Positions 43,435 to 52,153 of a DNA stretch of 64,000 nt are shown one piece after another. The notes beneath the pieces are model-generated. The model saw only the letters and a program-made list of their open reading frames with translations. It ran no database searches and was not told where the DNA came from. The stretch is from Sphingobacteriaceae bacterium (lineage in GTDB: Bacteria; Bacteroidota; Bacteroidia; Sphingobacteriales; Sphingobacteriaceae), in assembly GCA_014380615.1 (NCBI GenBank), contig JACMJM010000017.1:1-64000 (forward strand). The letters run 5' to 3'. A program made the position numbers and the translations under genes. The stretch's first letter is position 1. Every line of letters begins with the position of its first letter.

Positions 43435-43845
43435 ATGAAGCTTTATTTTCTCCTGGTTACTGTCTTCGGCCTTTTTTTAATTAATGAGGCTTCCGCTCAG
43501 GTATACGTTTTTGCGAGGGAAGATAAAGCAGATATCGTTCAAAACTTTAATATTGAAGACGGTGGCGCAAAAATCATCAAGCAAATTTCCGAAAAAGAAG
43601 GCAAGTGGTTCAGTCTGCTTGAAACCGACAGTTCGGGGCACGGAGCCATTTTTTGTGTAGCCAATCCTGACGGGGCCACTCCTAAGTACTTTTATAGTGT
43701 TGGCAAATCAAGCCCTGCCGACGCGATAATGGAGGCACGGGCAAAAGCACAGGAGTATTCTAAAGGAAAATCGAATCTGGAAGTGTTTATTATGCGCACG
43801 TTTAATAACCAGAATAAATATCCACTTAAACGCACTACTCCCTAG
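43435..43845 (+). CDS. Secreted protein of unknown function
   Basis: 136 residues with a signal peptide (cut after EASA, MKLYFLLVTVFGLFLINEASAQ). The mature chain is a small alpha/beta domain (AIFCVANPDGATPKYFYSVGKSSPADAIMEARAKAQEYS). No family recognised. It lies 56 bp before sodC and may be co-transcribed with it. Confidence 0.72.
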   Translation: MKLYFLLVTVFGLFLINEASAQVYVFAREDKADIVQNFNIEDGGAKIIKQISEKEGKWFSLLETDSSGHGAIFCVANPDGATPKYFYSVGKSSPADAIMEARAKAQEYSKGKSNLEVFIMRTFNNQNKYPLKRTTP

Positions 43846-43901
43846 ATTTTTCTTCTTAACAATATTCTCTTTTCGCTGTTATTTAATCAAAATCTTAGAT
43901 T

Positions 43902-44447
43902 ATGAATTTGAAAGCATTAAACATTAGGAGCTTACTAGTGATGGTTGCACTTGTTTTAACGGCCTTAATTTATTCCTGCACCAGTTTGAAAGGTTCAAAA
44001 AGGGAAGCCAAAGCAGTTGTATCAGGTACAAAACCAGCAATTCCGGGCAGCGGATCGATCAGCTTTGTTCAAACCGGCAATGAGGTTGAAATGGAGTTGG
44101 AATTAAACTTCCCATCTAAAGCCGGGCAAACAGTTGCGGTACACATTCACGAGCATGGCGATTGCGGTAATGAAGGAAATGATGCTCACGGACATTGGAA
44201 TCCAACCAAAGCCAATCACGGTAAGTGGGGCCAGGGGCAGTTTCACCTGGGTGATATTGGTAATGTTACTTTGGACGCCAATGGCAAAGGTTCTTTGGAA
44301 CTTGAAACTACACTATGGTCTGTTGGCACCGGCGCAACCAATGATGTTAAAGGCAAAGCAATTATGGTTCATGAGAAGGCTGATGATTTTACCACACAGC
44401 CAACCGGGAATGCAGGGGCCAGGATTGGGTGTGGGGTGATAATGTAG
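43902..44447 (+). CDS. sodC: Superoxide dismutase [Cu-Zn], lipoprotein
   Basis: 181 residues with a lipoprotein signal (IYSC, Cys26). The Cu/Zn ligands are visible: VHIHEHGDCG, the zinc region DAHGHWNPTKANHGKWGQGQFHLGDIGNV and the C-terminal MVHEKADDFTTQPTGNAGARIGCGVI with the disulfide cysteine. It detoxifies superoxide in the periplasm. Palindromes immediately downstream may include its terminator. Confidence 0.95.
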   Translation: MNLKALNIRSLLVMVALVLTALIYSCTSLKGSKREAKAVVSGTKPAIPGSGSISFVQTGNEVEMELELNFPSKAGQTVAVHIHEHGDCGNEGNDAHGHWNPTKANHGKWGQGQFHLGDIGNVTLDANGKGSLELETTLWSVGTGATNDVKGKAIMVHEKADDFTTQPTGNAGARIGCGVIM

Positions 44448-44460
44448 TTGTTCTGCTCAT

Positions 44461-44522
44461 GGCCGCAGAGGCCTATTACTTTTTCCTTGAAGAAAAAGTA
44501 ACAATCCCGATAGCTATCGGGA
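44461..44522. repeat. Cluster of three palindromes
   Basis: GGCC-GCAGA-GGCC at 44461-44473, a 10-bp stem TTACTTTTTC (44476-44485)/GAAAAAGTAA (44492-44501), and a perfect 18-bp palindrome TCCCGATAGCTATCGGGA at 44505-44522 follow one another directly after sodC. The series looks like a bacterial interspersed mosaic or REP-type element. The middle hairpin may also end the sodC transcript. Confidence 0.6.
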
Positions 44523-44771
44523 CGAGCCTTGAGCTAAAAGGTTGAAAGAAGGCTGATGTACAATCCAAGCCGTGGGTACTGAGCAGCTTAAATGTAAGGA
44601 GCTTCTGCACTTCTCCGGATTGTTTACCTGTCGTCGTGAATGTTCTGTTTGTCTATGCCTTCTTTCCCCCTTTTTTAACGCTCAATTCTCTGAGGCCGTC
44701 CGGCATGATGCATTTGGTGAGACACACGCAGGAAAGTGGATTATCGAGGTTTGTGCGTCAGTCAACATACA
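44523..44771. other. Intergenic tail of a probable dispersed element
   Basis: About 250 bp between the palindromes and the htpG terminator. A 79-codon plus-strand frame is open at 44572-44811, but it is Cys-rich, lacks any recognisable domain and runs through the htpG terminator, so I do not call it a gene. The sequence looks like non-coding repeat DNA associated with the palindromes. Confidence 0.4.
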
Positions 44772-44797
44772 AAAAGCCCCGTTAAAAACGAGGCTTT
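44772..44797 (-). terminator. Intrinsic terminator of htpG
   Basis: On the minus strand GAAAGCCTCGTT pairs with AACGGGGCTTT with one mismatch, followed by a T-run. It lies 22 bp after the htpG stop codon. Confidence 0.75.
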
Positions 44798-44818
44798 CAA
44801 ATTATCAGTAATCTAAAT

Positions 44819-46702
44819 TTATATCAACTCCACACTTCTCTTCACAAACTCCGTCAACTCCGCTCCGGTTAGCATCCCTTGAGAAAGTAAGGCCAAATCA
44901 AACGCCTGCTTAGCTAATTGACTTTGCTCTGCTTCATTTTCGGTTTGTAGAATGCGGTTTACCAAGGCATGATTTCCGTTAACCGCAACCTTGTAATTTT
45001 CCGGCAACGAACCGTAAAAGCTCATTCCTCCGCCCATCTGTGCCATGTCTTTCATCCTGCGCATAAATTCATCCTGCGTAACATGAACTGGAAGTTCTTC
45101 AGGGTTTAAGCTCTCAATTTCTACTTTCATGTTAGGCTTGTTAATGGCCTTTTCGAAAATGTCTTTCACCTTAGTGGTTTGCTCTTCGGATAGTACATGC
45201 GGCGGAGTGTCATCTTTTTTAATCAACTTGTCAGCCACATCCGAATCAACCCGCTTTAAAGATGTTTTTTCCAGCTTTTGCTCCAACTGATTAATAAAAT
45301 GATTATCAATAGGCGAATTCATCTCCAAAACATCGTAGTCTTTCTTGTTCGCAGACTGAATAAAAGCATCCTGTTTCGCCGGATCAATAGTGTATAAGTA
45401 CACGAGGTTACCATCTTTATCGGTTTGTAAACCAGATACTTTTGATTTGTATTCCTCCAGTGTAAAATGTTCCTTTTTGGTATTGTTCAGCAAGGCGAAA
45501 TCTTTGGCTTTTTCATAAAATTTCTCTTCGCTTATCATTCCGTATTTCACAAACACGCCAATGTCGCTCCACTTTTCTTCGAAGCCTTTACGGTCTTTCT
45601 TAAACAGCTCGGATAGTTTATCAGCTACTTTTTTAGTGATATAACTATTGATCTTTTTTACGTTACTGTCGGCTTGTAAAAAGCTTCTGGATACGTTCAA
45701 GGGAATATCCGGTGAATCGATTACACCGTGAAGCAGCATTAAAAATTCAGGAACGATGTCTTTTACTTCATCTGTGATGAATACCTGGCGGGAGAAAAGC
45801 TTGATTTTGTTTTTTTGAAAATCGAAGTCATTTTTCACTTTAGGGAAATAAAGCACGCCTGTTAAATTGAAAGGATAATCTACATTAAGATGGATCCAGA
45901 AAAGGGGATCTTCTGAGAAAGGATAAAGTTCTTTGTAGAAATCAAGATAATCCTGATCGATTAGATCAGCTGGTGCTTTCGTCCAGATTGGGTTGGGATT
46001 ATTGATAATGTTGTCGACTTCTACAGACGTATATTTTGGTTTGCCTTCTTCATCTTCGCCGTCGGGCTGAGATTCGCTGCGAGTTCCAAACTTGATCGGG
46101 ATTGGTAAAAAGCGGCAATATTTGTCAAGAATCTCCTGCAGTTTGTGCTTGCTTAAAAATTCTTCAGAGTCTTTATTGATGTGAAGGATAATATCCGTTC
46201 CTCTTTCAGTACGACTACCTTCGGTTATTTCGAATTCCGTGCTTCCGTCGCAAATCCAGCGGGCCGGTTCAGCACCTTCCTGGAAAGATAGCGTTTGAAT
46301 TTCTACCTGGTCTGCCACCATAAAGGCAGAGTAAAATCCTAAACCGAATTTACCAATCAGCTCATTCGCGTCTTTTGCGTCTTTGAACTTTTCAACAAAT
46401 TCTGTCGCGCCTGAAAATGCGATCTGGTTTATGTATTTTTTTATCTCCTCAGCGGTCATCCCCAAGCCCTTGTCAGATATGGTAAGGGTTTTCGCTGTTT
46501 CATCAAATGACACTTCAACTGTCAAATCGCCAAGTTCACCCTGATACTGGCCCAGAGATGAAAGTCTTTTAATTTTTTGAGTAGCATCAACTGCGTTTGA
46601 AACCAGCTCACGAAGGAAAATCTCATTATCGGAGTATAAAAACTTCTTAATGATAGGGAAGATGTTTTCGGTGTGAATGGATATGGTGCCTTTTTCTTGC
46701 AT
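44819..46702 (-). CDS. htpG: Molecular chaperone HtpG (Hsp90)
   Basis: 627-residue Hsp90 that refolds client proteins with ATP. The N-terminal GHKL ATPase domain shows ELVSNAVDATQKI, DKGLGMT and FGLGFYSAFMVADQV; the middle domain has SRSFLQADSNVKKI and the dimerisation domain is complete. The ATG at 46702 (MQEKGTISIHTENIFPIIKK) matches the family start; a TTG six codons upstream is less likely. An inverted repeat at 46766-46778 in the upstream region may mediate stress control. Confidence 0.97.
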   Translation of the reverse strand: MQEKGTISIHTENIFPIIKKFLYSDNEIFLRELVSNAVDATQKIKRLSSLGQYQGELGDLTVEVSFDETAKTLTISDKGLGMTAEEIKKYINQIAFSGATEFVEKFKDAKDANELIGKFGLGFYSAFMVADQVEIQTLSFQEGAEPARWICDGSTEFEITEGSRTERGTDIILHINKDSEEFLSKHKLQEILDKYCRFLPIPIKFGTRSESQPDGEDEEGKPKYTSVEVDNIINNPNPIWTKAPADLIDQDYLDFYKELYPFSEDPLFWIHLNVDYPFNLTGVLYFPKVKNDFDFQKNKIKLFSRQVFITDEVKDIVPEFLMLLHGVIDSPDIPLNVSRSFLQADSNVKKINSYITKKVADKLSELFKKDRKGFEEKWSDIGVFVKYGMISEEKFYEKAKDFALLNNTKKEHFTLEEYKSKVSGLQTDKDGNLVYLYTIDPAKQDAFIQSANKKDYDVLEMNSPIDNHFINQLEQKLEKTSLKRVDSDVADKLIKKDDTPPHVLSEEQTTKVKDIFEKAINKPNMKVEIESLNPEELPVHVTQDEFMRRMKDMAQMGGGMSFYGSLPENYKVAVNGNHALVNRILQTENEAEQSQLAKQAFDLALLSQGMLTGAELTEFVKRSVELI

Positions 46703-46765
46703 AGTAGTATTAGATTTCAATTCTTTGAAGATGACTTATCAAGGCTTGTTCCAAACGGGTGGAGT

Positions 46766-46778
46766 TGTCAAATTGACA
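46766..46778 (-). promoter_or_regulatory. Inverted repeat upstream of htpG
   Basis: TGTCAA-A-TTGACA is a 13-bp palindrome centred 70 bp before the htpG ATG. It is a candidate heat-shock operator or activator site. I found no ordinary TAnnTTTG box nearby on the minus strand, so htpG may use a different promoter type. Confidence 0.4.
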
Positions 46779-46845
46779 GGTATTTCGCCAGCCCTGTGTA
46801 TTGCCTAAGTTTCCAACAATTCTTTTCCCCTGCTTTATAATTGTC

Positions 46846-46853
46846 TATTTTTG
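46846..46853 (+). promoter_or_regulatory. Promoter -7 box for the MFS transporter
   Basis: TATTTTTG matches the consensus and ends 9 bp before the ATG at 46863. No clear -33 box. Confidence 0.5.
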
Positions 46854-46862
46854 CGCTTCTTA

Positions 46863-48038
46863 ATGATCTCCGAACCCCGACATCCCATCTATAACTTTCA
46901 GTTCGCTTTACTCTGTTTAAGCTCGCTGTTGTTTTCGGCCAGTTTTAACATGATGATACCCGAATTGCCTGCTTACCTGAGTTCACTCGGGGGAGCTGAA
47001 TACAAAGGCTTGATTATCGCATTATTTACATTAACAGCGGGTATTTCGAGGCCTTTTAGCGGAAAGTTAACGGATACCATTGGCCGCGTACCTATAATGG
47101 CTATAGGTTCGATTGTTTGTGTGATTTGCGGACTGTTATATCCGCTGCTTACAACGGTATCGGGTTTTTTGTTTTTACGACTTATCCATGGATTTTCAAC
47201 AGGTTTTAAACCAACGGCAAGTTCGGCGTATATAGCAGACATAGTACCAGCGGGGCGTTGGGGAGAAGCTATGGGCCTTCACGGGCTTGCCTTTAGTACG
47301 GGTATGGCTATCGGCCCTGCGATGGGCAGTGCCATTACTTCGCACTATTCGATTAACGTATTATTCTATTTTTCGTCAGTTTTAGCACTTTTATCAATTC
47401 TTTTGGTATTGAATATGAAGGAGACTCTCAAGGATAAACAAAAGTTTAGATCATCCTTACTGAAGATTCCCTTCAAAGATATTATCGAATGGAGGGTGAT
47501 ACCATCGGCAGTAGTAACGCTCTTATCCTACATGAGCTATGGCGCATTATTAACATTAGTGCCCGACTGGGCCGCCCATCTGGGAGTTACTAACAAGGGC
47601 CTTTTCTTCATGACCTTTACAATTGCCTCTATTTTGGTTCGGTTTGTGGCCGGAAAAGCTTCCGATAAATACGGCAGGGTAGTGGTAATTAAAATATCGC
47701 TGGTAATGATCGGAGTTTCGCTAATAATGATCGGAATGGCCAGCTCGGTATTCACTTTACTTACGGCTTCAGTTGTTTACGGTGCCGGAACCGGAATACT
47801 TTCGCCTGCGGTTAATGCCTGGACAGCAGATTTAAGTCACCCCGAACGCAGAGGGAAGGCGGTTGCTACCATGTACATTGCGCTCGAAGCAGGAATTGGC
47901 TTAGGGGCTTTATTCGCCGGCTGGATCTTTAAAGATATTATCGCACGTGTACCTATGCTGTTTTATATTTCGGCAGCTACGGTATTTTCTGCGCTTGTAT
48001 ATTTGTATTTTGCACCAAAAACTAAACAAACCTATTAG
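46863..48038 (+). CDS. Major facilitator superfamily transporter
   Basis: 391-residue transporter with 12 predicted helices in two halves. The MFS loop motif is present between helices 2 and 3 (GKLTDTIGRVPIM) and between 8 and 9 (GKASDKYGRVVVI). Similar to drug/H+ antiporters of the DHA1 type, but substrate unknown. ATG at 46863 is chosen over a TTG four codons upstream that overlaps the promoter box. Confidence 0.9.
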   Translation: MISEPRHPIYNFQFALLCLSSLLFSASFNMMIPELPAYLSSLGGAEYKGLIIALFTLTAGISRPFSGKLTDTIGRVPIMAIGSIVCVICGLLYPLLTTVSGFLFLRLIHGFSTGFKPTASSAYIADIVPAGRWGEAMGLHGLAFSTGMAIGPAMGSAITSHYSINVLFYFSSVLALLSILLVLNMKETLKDKQKFRSSLLKIPFKDIIEWRVIPSAVVTLLSYMSYGALLTLVPDWAAHLGVTNKGLFFMTFTIASILVRFVAGKASDKYGRVVVIKISLVMIGVSLIMIGMASSVFTLLTASVVYGAGTGILSPAVNAWTADLSHPERRGKAVATMYIALEAGIGLGALFAGWIFKDIIARVPMLFYISAATVFSALVYLYFAPKTKQTY

Positions 48039-48070
48039 GCTTTTGAAAGCTCAAAGGTTATATAAAAATT

Positions 48071-49123
48071 ATGGTCTCTTTTTTCGAAGCCTCTCTGGCG
48101 CAACTTTCAATTCATCGGGTAGGGAATAAATTACAAGACGAGTTCTACGTTTTATCCGACACATCGCTACAACTGGATGATGAGTTTCTCGCCAACCTGT
48201 TGATGCAGTATTATCTCAAACCCTTCGAGAAGGTAAATGAAGTGTATCGTTTTATGCACTCGAGTGATATAAATCTGAATGAACTGTTTCATTTTTCTTC
48301 GGAAGTATTTAAAGAAAAGGGCAGGTTTCATGAGGTTAGCCAGCAGATAACTAAGTATTTATACGATCTGACAAACCATCCTAAAATCAAATCCGGCGAG
48401 CTATATGTTGCTTATTTTAACAATGTTCAAATTGAAGGTGAACTGTTGGACGCGATCGGGATCTTTAAATCTGAAACAAAGGAAACCTATCTGAAGGTCT
48501 ATCCCGAAGACAATGGCTTCAATATGGGCTATGAACAGGATGGTATCAATATTCAAAAACTGGATAAAGGCTGTCTTATTTTTAATACTGATAAAGAAGA
48601 AGGCTATAAGGTTTTGGTGGTAGACCAAACCAATAAAGCAGGGGAAGCGGTGTATTGGAAAGACGACTTTTTAAAGCTGAAGATTCGCAATGATAATTAT
48701 AATCAGACTAATAACACTCTGAACGTTTACAAAAGCTTCGTTACCAATAAACTGGAAGAAGATTTCGATATGACTAAGGCCGACAAGATTGATTTGCTGA
48801 ACCGTTCAATGAAATATTTTAAAGAAAAAGAAAGCTTTGAACTCGACGAATTTTCTAACGAGGTAATAGGCAATCCTCAGGCCATCGCGTCTTTTAAAAA
48901 CTTTAAGCAGAACTACGAAAAAGAATTCGATACCGAGATAGCTGATTCTTTTGATATTTCTAATCCCGCCGTAAAAAAGCAGGCCAAAGTTTTCAAAAGT
49001 GTGTTAAAGCTTGATAAAAATTTTCATATCTATATTCATGGAAACAAAGAACTTATAGAGAAAGGTTTTGATGATAATAAACTCATGAATTATTATAAGG
49101 TATATTTTAAGGAAGAAGAATAA
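48071..49123 (+). CDS. Nucleoid-associated protein (NdpA/YejK family)
   Basis: 350-residue protein resembling the NA37/YejK family. It starts MVSFFEASLAQLSIHRVGNK and holds typical segments (HFSSEVFKEKGRFHEVSQQITKYLYDLTNHPKIKSGELYVAYFNNV, SYNDFKL-like KLKIRNDNYNQT). It is thought to bind DNA or the chromosome; details in Bacteroidota are unknown. Lies 32 bp downstream of the transporter gene. Confidence 0.85.
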   Translation: MVSFFEASLAQLSIHRVGNKLQDEFYVLSDTSLQLDDEFLANLLMQYYLKPFEKVNEVYRFMHSSDINLNELFHFSSEVFKEKGRFHEVSQQITKYLYDLTNHPKIKSGELYVAYFNNVQIEGELLDAIGIFKSETKETYLKVYPEDNGFNMGYEQDGINIQKLDKGCLIFNTDKEEGYKVLVVDQTNKAGEAVYWKDDFLKLKIRNDNYNQTNNTLNVYKSFVTNKLEEDFDMTKADKIDLLNRSMKYFKEKESFELDEFSNEVIGNPQAIASFKNFKQNYEKEFDTEIADSFDISNPAVKKQAKVFKSVLKLDKNFHIYIHGNKELIEKGFDDNKLMNYYKVYFKEEE

Positions 49124-49162
49124 GCTAATTGACTCTTTTCTAAGGAATTTCGTAGCCTGCTT

Positions 49163-49195
49163 TTTGTTATTCAAAACTTAAATTTTATATATTTG
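49163..49195 (+). promoter_or_regulatory. Promoter of the cold-shock gene
   Basis: TTTG (49163-49166), a 21-bp spacer and TATATTTG (49188-49195). The predicted leader is about 84 nt, long for this genome and in keeping with RNA-level control of cold-shock genes. Confidence 0.65.
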
Positions 49196-49285
49196 ATTTG
49201 TCTCCTGTTTTTTCTGCTCTGAATAATAACTAACCATTTATTTTCAGTACCTAAAGCAGTTGATATAACTATTATTATAAAAATT

Positions 49286-49483
49286 ATGAAAACTGGAAAA
49301 GTTAAATGGTTCAATGCTCAAAAGGGCTATGGTTTTATTACGCAGGAAGACGGAAAAGAAATTTTCGTGCATTTTAAAGACGTAGAAGGAGGAGTTAACG
49401 GTTTACGCGATAACGACAATGTGGAGTTTGAAGTGGAAGAAGGCCGTAAAGGGCAGCAGGCGGTTCAAGTGAGGAAAGTATAG
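49286..49483 (+). CDS. Cold-shock domain protein
   Basis: 65-residue single cold-shock domain (OB fold). RNP1 (KGYGFITQ) and RNP2 (IFVHFKDV) are intact, with the KWFNAQ start. It binds single-stranded nucleic acid and melts RNA structure, acting as an RNA chaperone. The long leader before it may be temperature-responsive. Followed by a strong terminator. Confidence 0.96.
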   Translation: MKTGKVKWFNAQKGYGFITQEDGKEIFVHFKDVEGGVNGLRDNDNVEFEVEEGRKGQQAVQVRKV

Positions 49484-49504
49484 CATAAAACCATAAAAGA
49501 TTAC

Positions 49505-49532
49505 AAAGCTCTGCCTTACGCAGGGCTTTTTT
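49505..49532 (+). terminator. Intrinsic terminator of the cold-shock gene
   Basis: AAAGCTCTGC (49505-49514) pairs with GCAGGGCTTT (49520-49529), one G-U pair, followed by six T in total (49527-49532). Confidence 0.85.
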
Positions 49533-49534
49533 AG

Positions 49535-49723
49535 TATAACCCGAGTTTGATTTATAATATAGAACACACCCCTATGGAAGGTTTCTGCCGACCGGAAAAA
49601 CTGAGTTTCCCCTCTCGAGAGAGGAATTGAACGCCTTTCCAATATGTTCTGTCTTTACATTGGGGGTGTGTTGTTTGTACTTAATCCTTTTAATATGCTT
49701 TTTTAATCAAACTCAGGCTTATA
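49535..49723. repeat. Palindromic element with nested inverted repeats
   Basis: The ends are imperfect 20-bp inverted repeats sharing AATCAAACTC (outer arms 49535-49554 and 49703-49723). A second pair, AACACACCCC (49563-49572) and GGGGTGTGTT (49663-49672), lies inside, and CCTCTCGAGAGAGG (49611-49624) forms a central palindrome. No transposase is encoded. It resembles a MITE-like or REP-like intergenic element of Bacteroidota genomes. Confidence 0.6.
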
Positions 49724-49843
49724 ACGTTTGTTCCTTCACCCCACGGTCGAAATAATTGTCTCATTGACACATTATCTTCAAATCCCTATATTAGCGAAAT
49801 TAAGCCCCGGTAATCCACATAAACACACCTTATAAATATAATT

Positions 49844-51769
49844 ATGAAATCTGGCATTTGTTTTTTTCTGCTTTTTCTCGCTTTTTCTCTTTCAGCACAG
49901 GAGTATTCACTCAGCAGCCCTGATAAGAAAATAAAAGCCACTATCGGTTTAACTGCGGGAAAGGCCTGGTATAAAGTTGCGAGGGAGAATACTGAGGTTT
50001 TGCAAGTTTCAAAGCTGGGCATTATTCGCGAGGACGCAGATTTTTCAACAGGATTAAAGGTGGTTTCTGTAACTCCCGCAAAAGCGGTAAGCGATAGCTA
50101 CCAGATGCTCAGTTCTAAGCGTAAACTGAATGTTTATAAAGCTAATAACCGGGTTTTTCATCTTAAAAATGCCAGCGGACAAGCAATGGACATCATTTTT
50201 CAGGTGTCGAACGATGGCCTGGTATTTCGTTATTATTTCCCCGGAACTTCAACCGATGTAAAAAAAATAAAAGAGGAATTTACCACTTATAAGTTTGCCC
50301 CAAATACAAAAGCATGGTTACAGCCCATGGCTAACGCTAAAAGCGGCTGGGCAGAGGCCAATCCATCGTATGAAGAGTTTTGGCATCAGGCTATCCCGGT
50401 AGGCACACCCTCGCCGATTAAAGCGGGCTGGATTTATCCCGCATTGTTTCAGGCAGGTACCAACTGGGTGCTTATCAGCGAAACATTTCCGGAAGGGAAT
50501 TACTGCGGCACACGGTTAAAAGCCGAATCGCCTGATGGCGAATATGCCATAGGTTTTCCTCAGCCGGGCGAAGTTTTTAGTCCGCAGGCTGCTTTAAACC
50601 CCGAATCAAAATTACCATGGTATACACCCTGGAGGGTTATCGCACTGGGTTCATTAAAAACCGTGGTAGAGTCGGCTTTAGGTACCGACGTGTCAAAGCC
50701 TGCCGTAAAAATGGACTTATCTTTCATTAAACCAGGAATTTCGTCATGGAGCTGGGTTTTGTTAAAGGACAGAGCTACCGTTTATAACGTGCAGAAACGA
50801 TTTGTAGATTACGCGGCTGATATGGGCTGGGAGTATTGTTTGGTAGATGCCGAATGGGACAAACAAATCGGCTATGATAAAATGAAAGAGCTGGCAGATT
50901 ACGCAAAAACTAAAAACGTTGGAGTGTTGGTATGGTACAACTCGGCAGGGGCATGGAACACAACCCCTCAAACGCCTAAAAATAAACTTCTTACAGCTGA
51001 AGATCGGAAAATGGAATTCGCCAGGATTAGCAGCATGGGGATAAAAGGAATTAAAGTGGATTTTTTTGGAGGAGACGGACAATCGTTTATGCAGTATTAC
51101 CACGACATTTTGCGTGATGCCGCCGCCGCAAAATTGCTTGTAAATTTTCATGGTACCACATTGCCAAGAGGATTGCAACGTACCTATCCTAATCTTGTTA
51201 CTATGGAATCTATAAAGGGTATGGAATTCAGAACATTTGAACAAGGTGTTGAGGATACAGCCGCTACCCACGCTGCTATGGCACCATTTACTCGAAATGT
51301 ATTCGATGCGATGGATTATACGCCGACAGTTCTTCATCAGATTCCTAAAATCAAGCGTCAAACCAGTAATGGATTTGAACTGGCACTGTCGGTGCTTTTC
51401 CAATCTGGTGTGCAGCATATTGCCGAAACGGATCAGGGTGTGAAACAAGTTCCTGATTATGTGAAATCTTTTTTGAAAAGTCTTCCGGTTGGTTGGGACG
51501 ATATAAAGTTTATTGAAGGTTACCCGGGGAAACTAGCCGTTATAGCCCGTAAAGCTGGCAATAAATGGTATGTGGCAGGTATAAACGGAGAAAATACAGA
51601 GAAAAAATTATCTCTTGACCTCTCGGCTTTTAAAGCCTATAAAGCAGGCAAACTTATCACCGATGGCGCGGGGGAGTTTTCTTTCTCCACGGCGAGTATT
51701 GTACCACAGGCAGCCACGCAGATTATGGTAAAATCTAAGGGTGGTTTTGTAATGGTTTTCGGCGAATAG
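49844..51769 (+). CDS. Glycoside hydrolase family 97 (alpha-glucosidase/alpha-galactosidase)
   Basis: 641-residue secreted enzyme (signal peptide cut after SLSA). GH97 architecture: N-terminal beta-super-sandwich (about 20-280), (beta/alpha)8 barrel (about 285-555) and a C-terminal beta domain. The barrel contains GIKGIKVDFFGGDG, where an Asp occupies the position used as nucleophile in retaining GH97 alpha-galactosidases, and ESIKGMEF with a likely acid/base Glu. I therefore favour a retaining enzyme, perhaps alpha-galactosidase, over SusB-type inverting alpha-glucosidase. It stands alone, not in a Sus locus. Confidence 0.9.
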   Translation: MKSGICFFLLFLAFSLSAQEYSLSSPDKKIKATIGLTAGKAWYKVARENTEVLQVSKLGIIREDADFSTGLKVVSVTPAKAVSDSYQMLSSKRKLNVYKANNRVFHLKNASGQAMDIIFQVSNDGLVFRYYFPGTSTDVKKIKEEFTTYKFAPNTKAWLQPMANAKSGWAEANPSYEEFWHQAIPVGTPSPIKAGWIYPALFQAGTNWVLISETFPEGNYCGTRLKAESPDGEYAIGFPQPGEVFSPQAALNPESKLPWYTPWRVIALGSLKTVVESALGTDVSKPAVKMDLSFIKPGISSWSWVLLKDRATVYNVQKRFVDYAADMGWEYCLVDAEWDKQIGYDKMKELADYAKTKNVGVLVWYNSAGAWNTTPQTPKNKLLTAEDRKMEFARISSMGIKGIKVDFFGGDGQSFMQYYHDILRDAAAAKLLVNFHGTTLPRGLQRTYPNLVTMESIKGMEFRTFEQGVEDTAATHAAMAPFTRNVFDAMDYTPTVLHQIPKIKRQTSNGFELALSVLFQSGVQHIAETDQGVKQVPDYVKSFLKSLPVGWDDIKFIEGYPGKLAVIARKAGNKWYVAGINGENTEKKLSLDLSAFKAYKAGKLITDGAGEFSFSTASIVPQAATQIMVKSKGGFVMVFGE

Positions 51770-51840
51770 AACAGCCTCTGACACCATATAGCCGCATCAA
51801 TTTTCGATGGTGATTTGCCAGCTAATTCCAGGCTAAACTA

Positions 51841-52026
51841 TCAGGCTTTGAGGTACTTCAATACTTCGTAAATTAATACAGCGGGCCAGCCTACAGCTTT
51901 TAAAAAGGCCAGAATTACGGCACCAAAAGTACTTGCCTGTTTAATGAAATAGACAAGGGCTCCAAGAAAAGCCAATCCATATAGTGCCGGCGTTTGGCCC
52001 TGAACTTTGTTTTTTACCTGGTTCAT
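51841..52026 (-). CDS. Small membrane protein of unknown function
   Basis: 61 residues with two hydrophobic helices (LYGLAFLGALVYFIKQA and FGAVILAFLKAVGWPAVLIYEVLKYL). It reads as a compact two-helix inner-membrane protein. No family recognised. A separate minus-strand unit between the GH97 gene and a lipoprotein gene. Confidence 0.7.
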   Translation of the reverse strand: MNQVKNKVQGQTPALYGLAFLGALVYFIKQASTFGAVILAFLKAVGWPAVLIYEVLKYLKA

Positions 52027-52153
52027 GATTTTTTTTTATAAAGAAAGGTTTCTTTTTGGTGGATTGCAATGCTGCTCGTCAGGAAGAGGCCTGATTAGAA
52101 TCAAGCCCCTTTTGGAGTTACTCCAGGCACTGTATAGTGGCGTGGTATATATT

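Noticed and set aside
44572..44811. A 79-codon plus-strand frame after sodC
   Set aside because: Cys-rich without a domain, spans the htpG terminator and probable repeat DNA.
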